The notes under the pieces are model-generated. The model ran no database searches, was not told the origin of the DNA, and was given only the letters and a program-made list of their open reading frames with translations. A stretch of 6,700 bases of DNA from a bacterium UBP9_UBA1432 (GTDB lineage Bacteria > Vulcanimicrobiota > Xenobia > Xenobiales > Xenobiaceae): NCBI GenBank assembly GCA_002329445.1, contig DCTU01000292.1, positions 1 through 6,700 on the forward strand. Reading direction: 5' to 3'. The position numbers were made by a program, and so were the translations under genes. This document shows positions 1-6,535 of the stretch, one piece after another (the stretch's first letter is position 1; every line of letters starts with the position of its first letter).

Positions 1-148
1 GGATCTGGACGATCGACTCCAAGGGTGCCCTCGCATGGCCCGCGCCGCGGGTCGCCGGCCTGCCTTCAGGATAACACAGCACCAGGAGCCTGTGCGAATG
101 CCATGTCGGTCGCCTCGCCGAGTCCGGAGACTGGCACAGACTCCCAGA
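1..148. other. Left-edge stretch with no supportable gene
   Basis: This stretch lies beyond the lptF stop on the minus strand. An ATG on the minus strand at 34-36 opens a frame (MRGHPWSRSSRS) to the window edge, but the bases before it are plain GC-rich sequence without a convincing Shine-Dalgarno, and 12 codons cannot be judged. Another minus-strand ATG near 102-104 stops after 12 codons. I see no tRNA-like cloverleaf and no T-rich terminator. The next gene of the lpt operon, such as a second permease, could start just outside the window. Confidence 0.5.
126..144 (-). other. Short imperfect hairpin after the lptF stop
   Basis: GGAGACTG (126-133) and CAGACTCC (137-144) can pair around a 3-nt loop with one A-A mismatch (U-U in the minus-strand transcript). 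The hairpin begins 4 nt after the lptF stop codon on the minus strand. No T-tract follows it in the direction of transcription, so it is not a canonical intrinsic terminator. It could be a 3'-end stabilising hairpin, part of a factor-dependent terminator, or chance in GC-rich DNA. Confidence 0.25.
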
Positions 149-1270
149 CTACTTGCGCGAAGCCTCCAGGACCAGGAAGAAGCCCACCAGACCGAAGAGG
201 ATGTTGGGAAGCCAGGCGGCCGCCCAGGGTTGCAGGGTGCCCGTCTCGCCCAGAATCATGCCGACGGTCATCAGCACGTAGTACAGCAGGATGAACAGCA
301 GCGAGAGACCCAGGCCGATGGAGGTGCTGGTCCGATGCGGCCGGATCCCCAGCGGGATCGCGAAGGTCCCGAAGACCATGCAGGTCAGGGGAAGCGAGAT
401 CTTCTGGTGGTACATCACCAGGTAGCGGTTCCTCTTGCGGAGCATGTCGTCCTCACCCTCCCGGGGAACGGGCATGCTGGCCAGGCTCTCGGCCAGTTCA
501 GCGCGACTCATCTCCTCGGGGCGCAGCTTCCGGCGCCTCAAGACCTCCGGGTCGGGTGGAGACTCTCCAGGAGACAGGGCCGTCCAGCCCCGCTTGCCAG
601 CCAGCTCGTACCTCACGTCCCCGTCCCGGGTGAACTCGACGGTCCTGATGTCGCGCATCTCCCAGACGGTTCCGTTCCAACGCGCCTCGTGGGCGTAGAT
701 CTCGCGGAGCCTCATGCTCTCCCAGAAGAAGTGGATGAAGACGCCCCTCATGGTCTTCTCCTTGACGTTCAGGGAGTGGGCGTAGATCATCTGCTCCTGT
801 CCATTGGCCAGGACCTTGGGGGTGGTGATCAGCGCTCGCTCCAGTTCATCTCCGCGCTGATGCTCGATCAGGATGTCGTAGGCCCGCTTCATCGAGGGCG
901 GGACCCAGGCGTCGTTCATCCACAGCGAGATGCCGGCCACCAGGGTGCAGAAGGCCAGGCCCGGGACGAAAATCCGGAAGAAGCCGATGCCCCCGGCCTT
1001 CAAGGCCACCAGCTCACTGTCGCCGGAGAGCCTTCCATAGGCCATCAGGGCCGAGAGGAGAATCGACATGGGGAAAGTCAGGACCAGCACGTAGGGCAAT
1101 CGGCAGTAGAGGTACTCGATCACGACGGAAAAACCGGCCTCGGACTCGACGACCATCCGGGCCACGCCCATGAGGGTCTCCGCCGAGAAGAAGAGCAGGG
1201 TGAAGGTGCACAGCCCGAAGAGGAAGGGCCAGGCCATCTCCGTCATCAGGTAGCGGTCCAGGATCTTCAC
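149..1270 (-). CDS. lptF: LptF/LptG-family lipopolysaccharide export permease
   Basis: Inner-membrane subunit of the Lpt ABC transporter, which extracts lipopolysaccharide from the inner membrane and passes it towards LptC/LptA. The 373 residues are a normal family length. The N-terminus MKILDRYLMTEM followed by a hydrophobic helix is typical. Visible layout: TM1 about 13-30, TM2 about 59-79, the cytoplasmic segment SGDSELVALKAGG (82-94) that family members use as an ATPase-coupling region, and TM3 about 97-118. A soluble periplasmic beta-jellyroll region follows at about 119-285. TM4 is about 289-308 (KISLPLTCMVFGTFAIPLGIR), TM5 about 316-340 and TM6 about 349-370 (AAWLPNILFG). The start is GTG at 1268-1270, overlapping the lptB stop as GTGA. 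A strong GGAGGAGGAGG lies 7 nt upstream, so translation is probably coupled to lptB. LptF and LptG are paralogues; the symbol is the likelier of the two but is not proven. Confidence 0.9.
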   Translation of the reverse strand: MKILDRYLMTEMAWPFLFGLCTFTLLFFSAETLMGVARMVVESEAGFSVVIEYLYCRLPYVLVLTFPMSILLSALMAYGRLSGDSELVALKAGGIGFFRIFVPGLAFCTLVAGISLWMNDAWVPPSMKRAYDILIEHQRGDELERALITTPKVLANGQEQMIYAHSLNVKEKTMRGVFIHFFWESMRLREIYAHEARWNGTVWEMRDIRTVEFTRDGDVRYELAGKRGWTALSPGESPPDPEVLRRRKLRPEEMSRAELAESLASMPVPREGEDDMLRKRNRYLVMYHQKISLPLTCMVFGTFAIPLGIRPHRTSTSIGLGLSLLFILLYYVLMTVGMILGETGTLQPWAAAWLPNILFGLVGFFLVLEASRK

Positions 1271-2010
1271 GCTGGAGCCTCCTCCTCCAGGCCGGTCCGG
1301 AAACTTTTTCCCAGGTAATACTTGCGGGCGTCGGGATTGTTGGCCACCTCTTTGGCGCTTCCCGACACCAGGATCCGGCCTTCCCGGATGATGTAGGCCC
1401 GGTCGGTGATGGCCAGTGTCTCTCGGACATTGTGGTCGGTCACCAGAATCCCCAGACCCTGATCCCGCAGGGTTCGGATGATCTCCTGGATGGTCGCCAC
1501 CGCGATGGGGTCCACTCCGCTGAAGGGCTCGTCCAGCAACAGGAAAGCCGGATGGGTTGCCAGGGCCCGGCCGATCTCCAGGCGCCGCCGTTCACCCCCC
1601 GAAAGCTCCAGGGCCCGGCTGCGGCGCACCCGCCCCAGGTCGTACTCCTCCAGGAGGCCTTCCAGGCGAGACTTCTGTTCCTTGGCGGGAAGCCCGTGCA
1701 CCTGCCAGATCAGGCGCAGGTTGTCCTCCACCGACAAGCGGCGGAAGGCGGAGGGTTCCTGGGGCAGGTAGCCGATTCCCTGTCGGGCCCGACGGTGCAT
1801 GGGCATCCCAGTGACCTCGCGGCCCTGAAGGAAGATCTTCCCACCATCGGGCCGGACCAGCCCGACCACCATGTAGAACGTGGTCGTCTTGCCGGCCCCG
1901 TTGGCGCCCAACAGGCCCACGACCTCACCCGGCGAGACCTCCAGGCTGACTTTGTCGACAACCCGGCGCTTCCGGTAGATCTTGACCAGATCCTGGACGA
2001 CGATGGTCAC
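1267..2010 (-). CDS. lptB: LPS export ABC transporter ATP-binding protein LptB
   Basis: Cytoplasmic ATPase that powers lipopolysaccharide extraction by the LptF/G permease. The 247 residues match the family length of about 240. Motifs in order: Walker A GANGAGKTT (35-43), Q-loop YLPQE with Q84, ABC signature LSGGE (136-140), Walker B FLLLDEP (156-162) with catalytic E161, D-loop SGVD (164-167), and switch H193 in TDHNVRE. The phrases GIGYLPQEPSAFRRLSVEDN and the C-terminal KYYLGKSFR are characteristic of LptB, not of general ABC ATPases. The start is GTG at 2008-2010, overlapping the lptC stop as GTGA, with GGAGG 7 nt upstream. The gene overlaps lptF by 4 nt at its other end. All catalytic residues are present, so it should be active. 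Confidence 0.96.
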   Translation of the reverse strand: MTIVVQDLVKIYRKRRVVDKVSLEVSPGEVVGLLGANGAGKTTTFYMVVGLVRPDGGKIFLQGREVTGMPMHRRARQGIGYLPQEPSAFRRLSVEDNLRLIWQVHGLPAKEQKSRLEGLLEEYDLGRVRRSRALELSGGERRRLEIGRALATHPAFLLLDEPFSGVDPIAVATIQEIIRTLRDQGLGILVTDHNVRETLAITDRAYIIREGRILVSGSAKEVANNPDARKYYLGKSFRTGLEEEAPA

Positions 2011-2633
2011 CGGGGCACCTCCCCAGCCGGCACTCCCTGCGGCAACAGCACCCGGACATCCCCCTCCACCTCCAGCCGGCGCAAATCTGGAGAAGCGATG
2101 AGTCTCTTCCCGGTCAGGACCGTGCCGTCCCGCAGCATCCGAACCCCCTGGCTTCCCAGGAACTGACGGGCCTTCCCGTCCCAGATCAGGTTCTGGACGT
2201 TGAGGACCTCCCCGCGCGCGCCCCGGGCCACGACCGGCCCCTGGAAGGAGACCTTCATGGTCTCCATGTCGACCAGGGCCCCGTTGCCCTCCACCGTCAC
2301 AAGTTCGGCTCCTTGGGAGTCCATCAATGTCCAGGTCAACACACCGACGCGAGCCGTCTGGCCCACCTCCTCGTACTCGATCCGCTCGGCGTCGAGCTTC
2401 CAGGGATTCTCGCCTCGGGAGCGGAGGGTCGAGCTCTCCAGGATCCGGCGGTCCGGTGCGCTGGCCTCGGGCGAGGGCGCAGGGGAGGGCGAAACCGATG
2501 AAGCCTCTTGAGACGAGGGGACCACCACGGGAGAAGCGGGGTCATGGGGGGGCGACCCCGGGGCGGAACAGCCCAGGGCCCACAACAGAGCCAGGGCCAC
2601 CAGGCCCCGCGCAATGTCCGCAGCGCGCACCAT
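2007..2633 (-). CDS. lptC: LptC-like LPS transport protein with lipoprotein signal
   Basis: Probable periplasmic LptC, which accepts lipopolysaccharide from the permease. From ATG 2631-2633 it is 208 residues, near the usual LptC length of about 190. The N-terminus MVRAADIARG leads into a hydrophobic stretch ending in WALGC, a plausible lipobox with Cys22 as the lipidated residue. A Pro/Ser/Ala-rich linker (about 23-62) follows. The OstA/LptC beta-jellyroll spans about 64-197, with the family pattern NPWKLDAERIEYEE, VTVEGNGALVDMETMKVSFQGPV, LIWDGKARQFLGSQGVRM and VLTGKRL. A frame continues upstream to a TTG at 2805-2807, but the 58 extra residues are not LptC-like and would bury the signal peptide and the candidate promoter. 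A GAGG at 2645-2648 lies 11 nt before the chosen ATG. First gene of the operon. LptA is an alternative identity, since the two are structurally alike, but position and N-terminal anchor favour LptC. Confidence 0.83.
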   Translation of the reverse strand: MVRAADIARGLVALALLWALGCSAPGSPPHDPASPVVVPSSQEASSVSPSPAPSPEASAPDRRILESSTLRSRGENPWKLDAERIEYEEVGQTARVGVLTWTLMDSQGAELVTVEGNGALVDMETMKVSFQGPVVARGARGEVLNVQNLIWDGKARQFLGSQGVRMLRDGTVLTGKRLIASPDLRRLEVEGDVRVLLPQGVPAGEVPR

Positions 2634-2674
2634 CCGACTCAAAACCTCGATGAAGTCCACAAAACCGTCCACAC

Positions 2675-2702
2675 AGTATACACGACGGAGAATCGGGGTA
2701 AA
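2675..2702 (-). promoter_or_regulatory. Candidate sigma70-type promoter for the lpt operon
   Basis: Reading the minus strand, TTTACC (plus 2697-2702, 4 of 6 matches to TTGACA) is followed after 16 nt by TATACT (plus 2675-2680, 5 of 6 matches to TATAAT). Transcription would begin near 2668, giving a leader of about 35 nt to the lptC ATG at 2633. This is one of the few AT-richer spots in the gap, and it supports the 2633 start over the upstream TTG. It is a match by eye, with no scoring. Confidence 0.5.
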
Positions 2703-2723
2703 GGATCCCCTGCTCTTCTTCTT

Positions 2724-2740
2724 CGGGTCTGCCAGACCCG
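2724..2740. promoter_or_regulatory. Perfect 17-bp palindrome in the divergent gap (candidate operator)
   Basis: CGGGTCTG (2724-2731) and CAGACCCG (2733-2740) are exact inverted repeats around a single C. A further half-site-like GGGTCC lies at 2744-2749, 19 nt from the first GGGTCT. The palindrome sits just upstream of the candidate lpt promoter (about 56-72 nt before the predicted lpt transcription start), where an activator or a regulator of both genes could bind. Transcribed rightwards it could instead form a 7-bp hairpin in the leader of the 2810 gene. No T-tract follows, so it is not an intrinsic terminator. Confidence 0.45.
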
Positions 2741-2809
2741 CCCGGGTCCCCGCTCCGGACGAGGGCTTCAGGAAGGAGGAGTCGATCCTGCGAGGGAAGG
2801 CGGCCAAAC

Positions 2810-5800
2810 ATGCTGCACCGAAGACTGGCCCCCCGCCTCACACCCGTCCTCCTGCTCCTGATCCTGGCCCTGCTGGGGCCCGCTTCCGGCCCGGCAGCCC
2901 CGGACGGAGCCCCGACCATGCCCAGCTCAGAGCTCAGACCAGGGATGCGCGGGTATGGGCTGACCGTCTTCAAGGGGACCCAGGTGACCCGATTTCCGAT
3001 CACCGTCCTGGGGGTGGCCCGCGGCCATCTCAGCGGATCGGATCTGGTGCTGATTCGAGTGGACGGAGGCCACCTGGTCGAGCAGGGGATCGGGATCGTC
3101 GCCGGGATGAGCGGCTCGCCGGTCTACGTCCAGGAACGCCTCATCGGAGCGATCTCCTACGGATGGGGCTTCTCGAAGGTGCCCATTGGCGGGGTGACCC
3201 CGATCCACGACATGATGGCAGAATTGCCCGGTCCGCTCGCGCCTGGGGCCCAGACCGCCCCCTGGGGCGCGGTCGGCCGCCTGGACACGCCCCTGACCCT
3301 GGAGGGCCGCACCTATCGGGAGGTCCGAATCTCCCTGAGGCCTGCAGGGATCCCCGGACAGGCCTTGGAGCTGTCGCCCGTCGGAACCCTGCTTCAGACC
3401 TCGGGACTGGACCAGGGCTCGATCCAACGCCTGAACCTCTCCCTGAAGGACCTTCCCTTGCAGGCCGTCCAGGGATTCCGAGGCCACCGGCCGCAAGCAG
3501 GGATCCCGCCGATGGTGCCCGGATCCGCGGTGGGAGTCCCCTTGCTGACGGGCGACATCGAGGTGGCCGCAACCGGGACGCTGACCTGGAGGAAGGGCAA
3601 CTCCATCCTGGCCTTCGGCCACCCCCTGGCCCAGTTGGGGGAGGTCCATCTTCCCCTGTCCGCGGCCCATATCCACACGGTCCTGCCCAGCTACCAGATG
3701 TCCTTCAAGATGGCCTCCCAACTGGGCCTCATCGGCGAGATGAGCCGGGACCGGCTGTGGGCCATCGGAGGGCGCCTCCACGCGCCGGTGTCGATGGTTC
3801 CGGTGCGCCTGGTCGTCCACGACGCCGCGCGGGGCAAGAGTCAGACCTGGAACCTGCGGGCAGCCCAGCACCGCTACCTGACCCCGGCCGTGCTCAGCAC
3901 CGCCACCAGTTACACCGTCGGCCATATGAGCGCCGCCATGCAGGCCTCCACGGCCAGGCTGCACATGAGGATTCAACCTCAGGGTCAGGCCCCGCTGGAC
4001 CTGGAGGACCTGGTGGCCGGCCCGGGACTGGCCGACCAGGTGGCCGGGCGCGTCGAATCGGTCCTGCGGCGTCTGGTGGACAACCCCTTCGAGCCCCTGC
4101 GCTTGGAGTCCGTCCAGATCGAGGCCAGGATCGTGCCTCGCCCCCTGCGGGCCTCCATCGAGAGGATCTACTCGAACCGGACCGAGTACCACCCCGGCGA
4201 GACCGTGCGCCTGGGTCTGGTGCTGAAGCCCTACGACCAGGCCGCCCAGGTGCGCGAGATCACGCTGACGCTGCCCCGCGACGCCCGCCCCGGGAAGATC
4301 CGGATTGGGGTTGCCGCCCGGGACTCCCTTGCCGATCTGGCCAAGTCGCTCAACATCGAAGAGCCGGTTCCCACCGACCTGCCCGGCCTGCTGAACCAGT
4401 TGCAGCAGGAAGCACGAGGGGGAGACCTGGCCGTCCGGACCGTGCTTCCCGGACAAGGACTGAAGGTTGGGCCACAAAGCCTGCCCCTGCTTCCGGCCTC
4501 CTGGCGCCAGGCCCTGGGATCGTCCAACCAGAGCCATCTGACTGCGACCCCCGAGGTCGTGCGCAGCGGTCTTTCCACCCCTTGGGCCCTGCGGGGGAAG
4601 GCCGTCCTGGAAGTGGAGCTCAAACCGGTTGAAGCCCCCGTCGTGGTCCAACCCAAAGCTTCCGAGCCGGTTCCCTCGGTGGCGGACCTCCCGACCGTGG
4701 GCCACTGCTGGACCCTGAAGGGCAGCACGCCGGGCGGCGAATTCCTGGGCGCCGCGCTGGATGCCACGGGCGCCCTGACGGCCGGACCTCCGCTGGAGTC
4801 CCTCTGGAAATCCAGTGATGAGCTTCTCCTGAGTCTGGCTGCCGGACCCGGGGAGGCCCTGCTGGCCGGCCTGGCCGGCAGCGGAGAGGTCCTGCGCCTG
4901 CTCCCCGGCCAGAAGGCAACCGTCTTTGGCCGGACCGGAAGCGCCGCGGTCTTGAGCCTGGTCCGCTCCGGAGAGGGGGTCTGGGCCGGGACGGCTCCGG
5001 AGGGGACCCTGGTCCGCTGGGACCTGGAGGGCCGGCCGACCTTGCGGGTCCGCCTTCCCGGAGCCTACGTGTGGGCCCTGGCGCCCGCCCCCGAGGGAGG
5101 TGTCTATGCCGCCACGGGCCTGCCTGGGTCCGTCCACCTGGTGGAGGCCTCGGGTCGGATTCGCACCCTGTGGGAGGGGGCGGCCCAGCATGTCCGGGGA
5201 CTGGCCCGGCTGAGCGACGGCCGGTTGCTGGTCGCCACCAGCCAGGCCGGCCGGCTGCTGCGACTGGACCCGGCCTCCGGGGAGGTCGAGACCCTCTTCC
5301 ACAGTCCCTCTCCAGACCTCGAGGCGCTGGCGGTCTCGGGCCCCCACGCCTGGGTCGCCACCGAAAAGGCCCTCTTCCGGGTGCCGCTGGAGGCGGGGGG
5401 GGTGCAGCGATTCGACCCCGGGCCTGGTCCGACCCTCTGCCTGACGGGAGACGGTGCCGGGGGGGTCTGGGCTGGACAGGCCGACGGTTCGGTTGCCCAC
5501 GTCCCGGCTTCCGGCGAGATCCTGCGGGTGCCCGCCTCGTCGAATCGCCCCGTCCTGGTCTTGCTGGCCGAAAAGCAGGGAGTCCTGGCTGCCCGGAGCT
5601 TCCCCGCGGAACTCCTGCGCCTGGGCCAAGGCCTGGGCCGAAGCGAGTACCTCAGCCCCGTCCTGGACGCCGGAAGTCCCTCCCGGTGGGGGCAGATCCG
5701 CTGGCTGGGGGTTCCGGGGGCCAGGAGTCTGGCGGGCCTTCGCACCCGCAGCGGCCCGACCGGCGTCCCCGACGAGCACTGGAGCCCCTGGTCGGAGGCC

Positions 5801-6535
5801 CTGGGCAGGTCCACGGGAGCACCTGTCCACTCTCCTCCAGACCGGTTCCTTCAAGTCGGACTGGTTCTCGAGCCTGATCGACCGACCCCCCTGCGGATTC
5901 AGAGTCTCCAGGTGGGCTTCGCCGCCCTGCCCGGTCCATTGGCCGTGCACTGGGTCGAGCCTCAGGGTTCCGAACGCTGGTCCGGCGCGCGAACCCTCAA
6001 GTGGCGCCTGGCCCAGGGAGATCCTTCCCGATCCTCCTGCGACGTGGAAATCAGTCCTGACGGCGGCGCCACCTGGACCTCCCTGGCCAGCAAACGCCCC
6101 TTCACGGGCCGGGACGAGACCCTGAACCTGGACAGTTCCCGCTTTGGCGATGGCGCCTACAGGTTGCGCCTGGTTGCCTGGGATCGCCAGGATCCCTCAG
6201 GGACCCAAGTCGAGGTCCTCTCCGGAGCGTTCCTCCTGGCCAACGCCAAAGCCCGCATCGCCTGGCTTTCCGAGGCCGGCACCGGCCCGCTTCGCGGTCG
6301 CGTCCACCTTCCGGTGGCGGCCGTCAGGGAGGTCCATTTCCGCCGTTCCGCCTCGGCAGGATGGCTGCCCGCCACCCCGATGGACGGACTCTTCGACTCC
6401 AACCGCGAAGACTTCGAGGTGCCCACCGGGGAATTGACCCGGCTGGAGATTCGCGTGAAGGATGAAGCGGGGAACGAGACCACCGTGGCCGGGCCACCCC
6501 GACGGGGAAGCCCGGCCCGAGGAGAGGCCCGTTGA
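2810..6535 (+). CDS. Exported S55 (SpoIVB-like) peptidase domain protein fused to a seven-repeat beta-propeller and C-terminal beta-sandwich modules
   Basis: The product is 1241 residues. Residues 1-30 are a Sec signal peptide (MLHRRLAPRL, then a Leu-rich core, cleavage near 26-30). The S55 peptidase-like region covers about 36-390: RGYGLTVFKG (47-56), GMSGSPVYV (99-107) with likely nucleophile S101, SYGWGFSKVPIGGVTPIHD (116-134), and GTLTW...ILAFGHPL (256-273) with likely catalytic H271. D85 is an Asp candidate. A beta-sandwich at about 445-500 and a mixed region to about 610 follow, as in longer S55 proteins. Residues about 671-945 hold seven repeats of about 40 residues, a predicted seven-bladed propeller. 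Then come a beta-rich domain at about 946-1038 (SPVLDAG, WSPWSEAL), an Ig/FnIII-like domain at about 1042-1142 with an Asp-box SPDGGATW (1082-1089), and a last Ig-like domain at about 1145-1227. The start is ATG with AAGG 9 nt upstream and no alternative in frame nearby. Substrate and pathway are unknown. It is probably periplasmic or surface-exposed, and may be a protease or a binding scaffold. Confidence 0.88.
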   Translation: MLHRRLAPRLTPVLLLLILALLGPASGPAAPDGAPTMPSSELRPGMRGYGLTVFKGTQVTRFPITVLGVARGHLSGSDLVLIRVDGGHLVEQGIGIVAGMSGSPVYVQERLIGAISYGWGFSKVPIGGVTPIHDMMAELPGPLAPGAQTAPWGAVGRLDTPLTLEGRTYREVRISLRPAGIPGQALELSPVGTLLQTSGLDQGSIQRLNLSLKDLPLQAVQGFRGHRPQAGIPPMVPGSAVGVPLLTGDIEVAATGTLTWRKGNSILAFGHPLAQLGEVHLPLSAAHIHTVLPSYQMSFKMASQLGLIGEMSRDRLWAIGGRLHAPVSMVPVRLVVHDAARGKSQTWNLRAAQHRYLTPAVLSTATSYTVGHMSAAMQASTARLHMRIQPQGQAPLDLEDLVAGPGLADQVAGRVESVLRRLVDNPFEPLRLESVQIEARIVPRPLRASIERIYSNRTEYHPGETVRLGLVLKPYDQAAQVREITLTLPRDARPGKIRIGVAARDSLADLAKSLNIEEPVPTDLPGLLNQLQQEARGGDLAVRTVLPGQGLKVGPQSLPLLPASWRQALGSSNQSHLTATPEVVRSGLSTPWALRGKAVLEVELKPVEAPVVVQPKASEPVPSVADLPTVGHCWTLKGSTPGGEFLGAALDATGALTAGPPLESLWKSSDELLLSLAAGPGEALLAGLAGSGEVLRLLPGQKATVFGRTGSAAVLSLVRSGEGVWAGTAPEGTLVRWDLEGRPTLRVRLPGAYVWALAPAPEGGVYAATGLPGSVHLVEASGRIRTLWEGAAQHVRGLARLSDGRLLVATSQAGRLLRLDPASGEVETLFHSPSPDLEALAVSGPHAWVATEKALFRVPLEAGGVQRFDPGPGPTLCLTGDGAGGVWAGQADGSVAHVPASGEILRVPASSNRPVLVLLAEKQGVLAARSFPAELLRLGQGLGRSEYLSPVLDAGSPSRWGQIRWLGVPGARSLAGLRTRSGPTGVPDEHWSPWSEALGRSTGAPVHSPPDRFLQVGLVLEPDRPTPLRIQSLQVGFAALPGPLAVHWVEPQGSERWSGARTLKWRLAQGDPSRSSCDVEISPDGGATWTSLASKRPFTGRDETLNLDSSRFGDGAYRLRLVAWDRQDPSGTQVEVLSGAFLLANAKARIAWLSEAGTGPLRGRVHLPVAAVREVHFRRSASAGWLPATPMDGLFDSNREDFEVPTGELTRLEIRVKDEAGNETTVAGPPRRGSPARGEAR
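6519..6527 (+). promoter_or_regulatory. Strong Shine-Dalgarno that supports the TTG start at 6532
   Basis: GAGGAGAGG lies inside the last codons of the S55-propeller gene. Its GGAG core (6521-6524) is 7 nt before the TTG at 6532-6534. No ATG is available at this position, and the TTG overlaps the upstream TGA as TTGA, the same arrangement as the GTGA junctions in the lpt operon. Together these argue for a real, translationally coupled start. Confidence 0.65.

Noticed and set aside
1..36. Possible minus-strand gene start at 34-36 (MRGHPWSRSSRS to the edge)
   Set aside because: There is no clear ribosome-binding site and only 12 codons are visible, too little to call a gene.
35..1318. 427-codon plus-strand frame opposite lptF
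   Set aside because: The minus strand carries a clear LptF/G permease with membrane helices. The plus frame is His/Gln/Asp/Gly-rich without any fold signature.
2724..2752. Palindrome read as an intrinsic terminator
   Set aside because: There is no T-tract after it on either strand, and it sits upstream of two divergent genes, where a terminator is not expected.
2634..2807. 58-residue N-terminal extension of lptC from a TTG at 2805-2807
   Set aside because: It would place the lipoprotein signal inside the protein, cover the candidate promoter and palindrome, and adds no LptC-like sequence. The ATG at 2631-2633 fits better.
2614..4632. 672-codon plus-strand frame overlapping the start of the S55-propeller gene
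   Set aside because: Its Arg/Pro/Gly/Asp composition is typical of a shifted frame in GC-rich DNA. It starts inside lptC, spans the promoter region and shows no motif.
4859..4880. Short direct repeat of CTGGCCGGC
   Set aside because: Two 9-nt copies encoding LAGLAG within a propeller strand and turn. Explained by codon bias and protein structure.
2927..5950. Very long open frame (about 1007 codons) on the minus strand opposite the S55-propeller gene
   Set aside because: It is Gln/Gly/Arg/Pro/Asp-rich with no recognisable domain or signal, and it lies opposite a gene with clear protease and propeller motifs. Long antisense frames are expected in GC-rich coding DNA.
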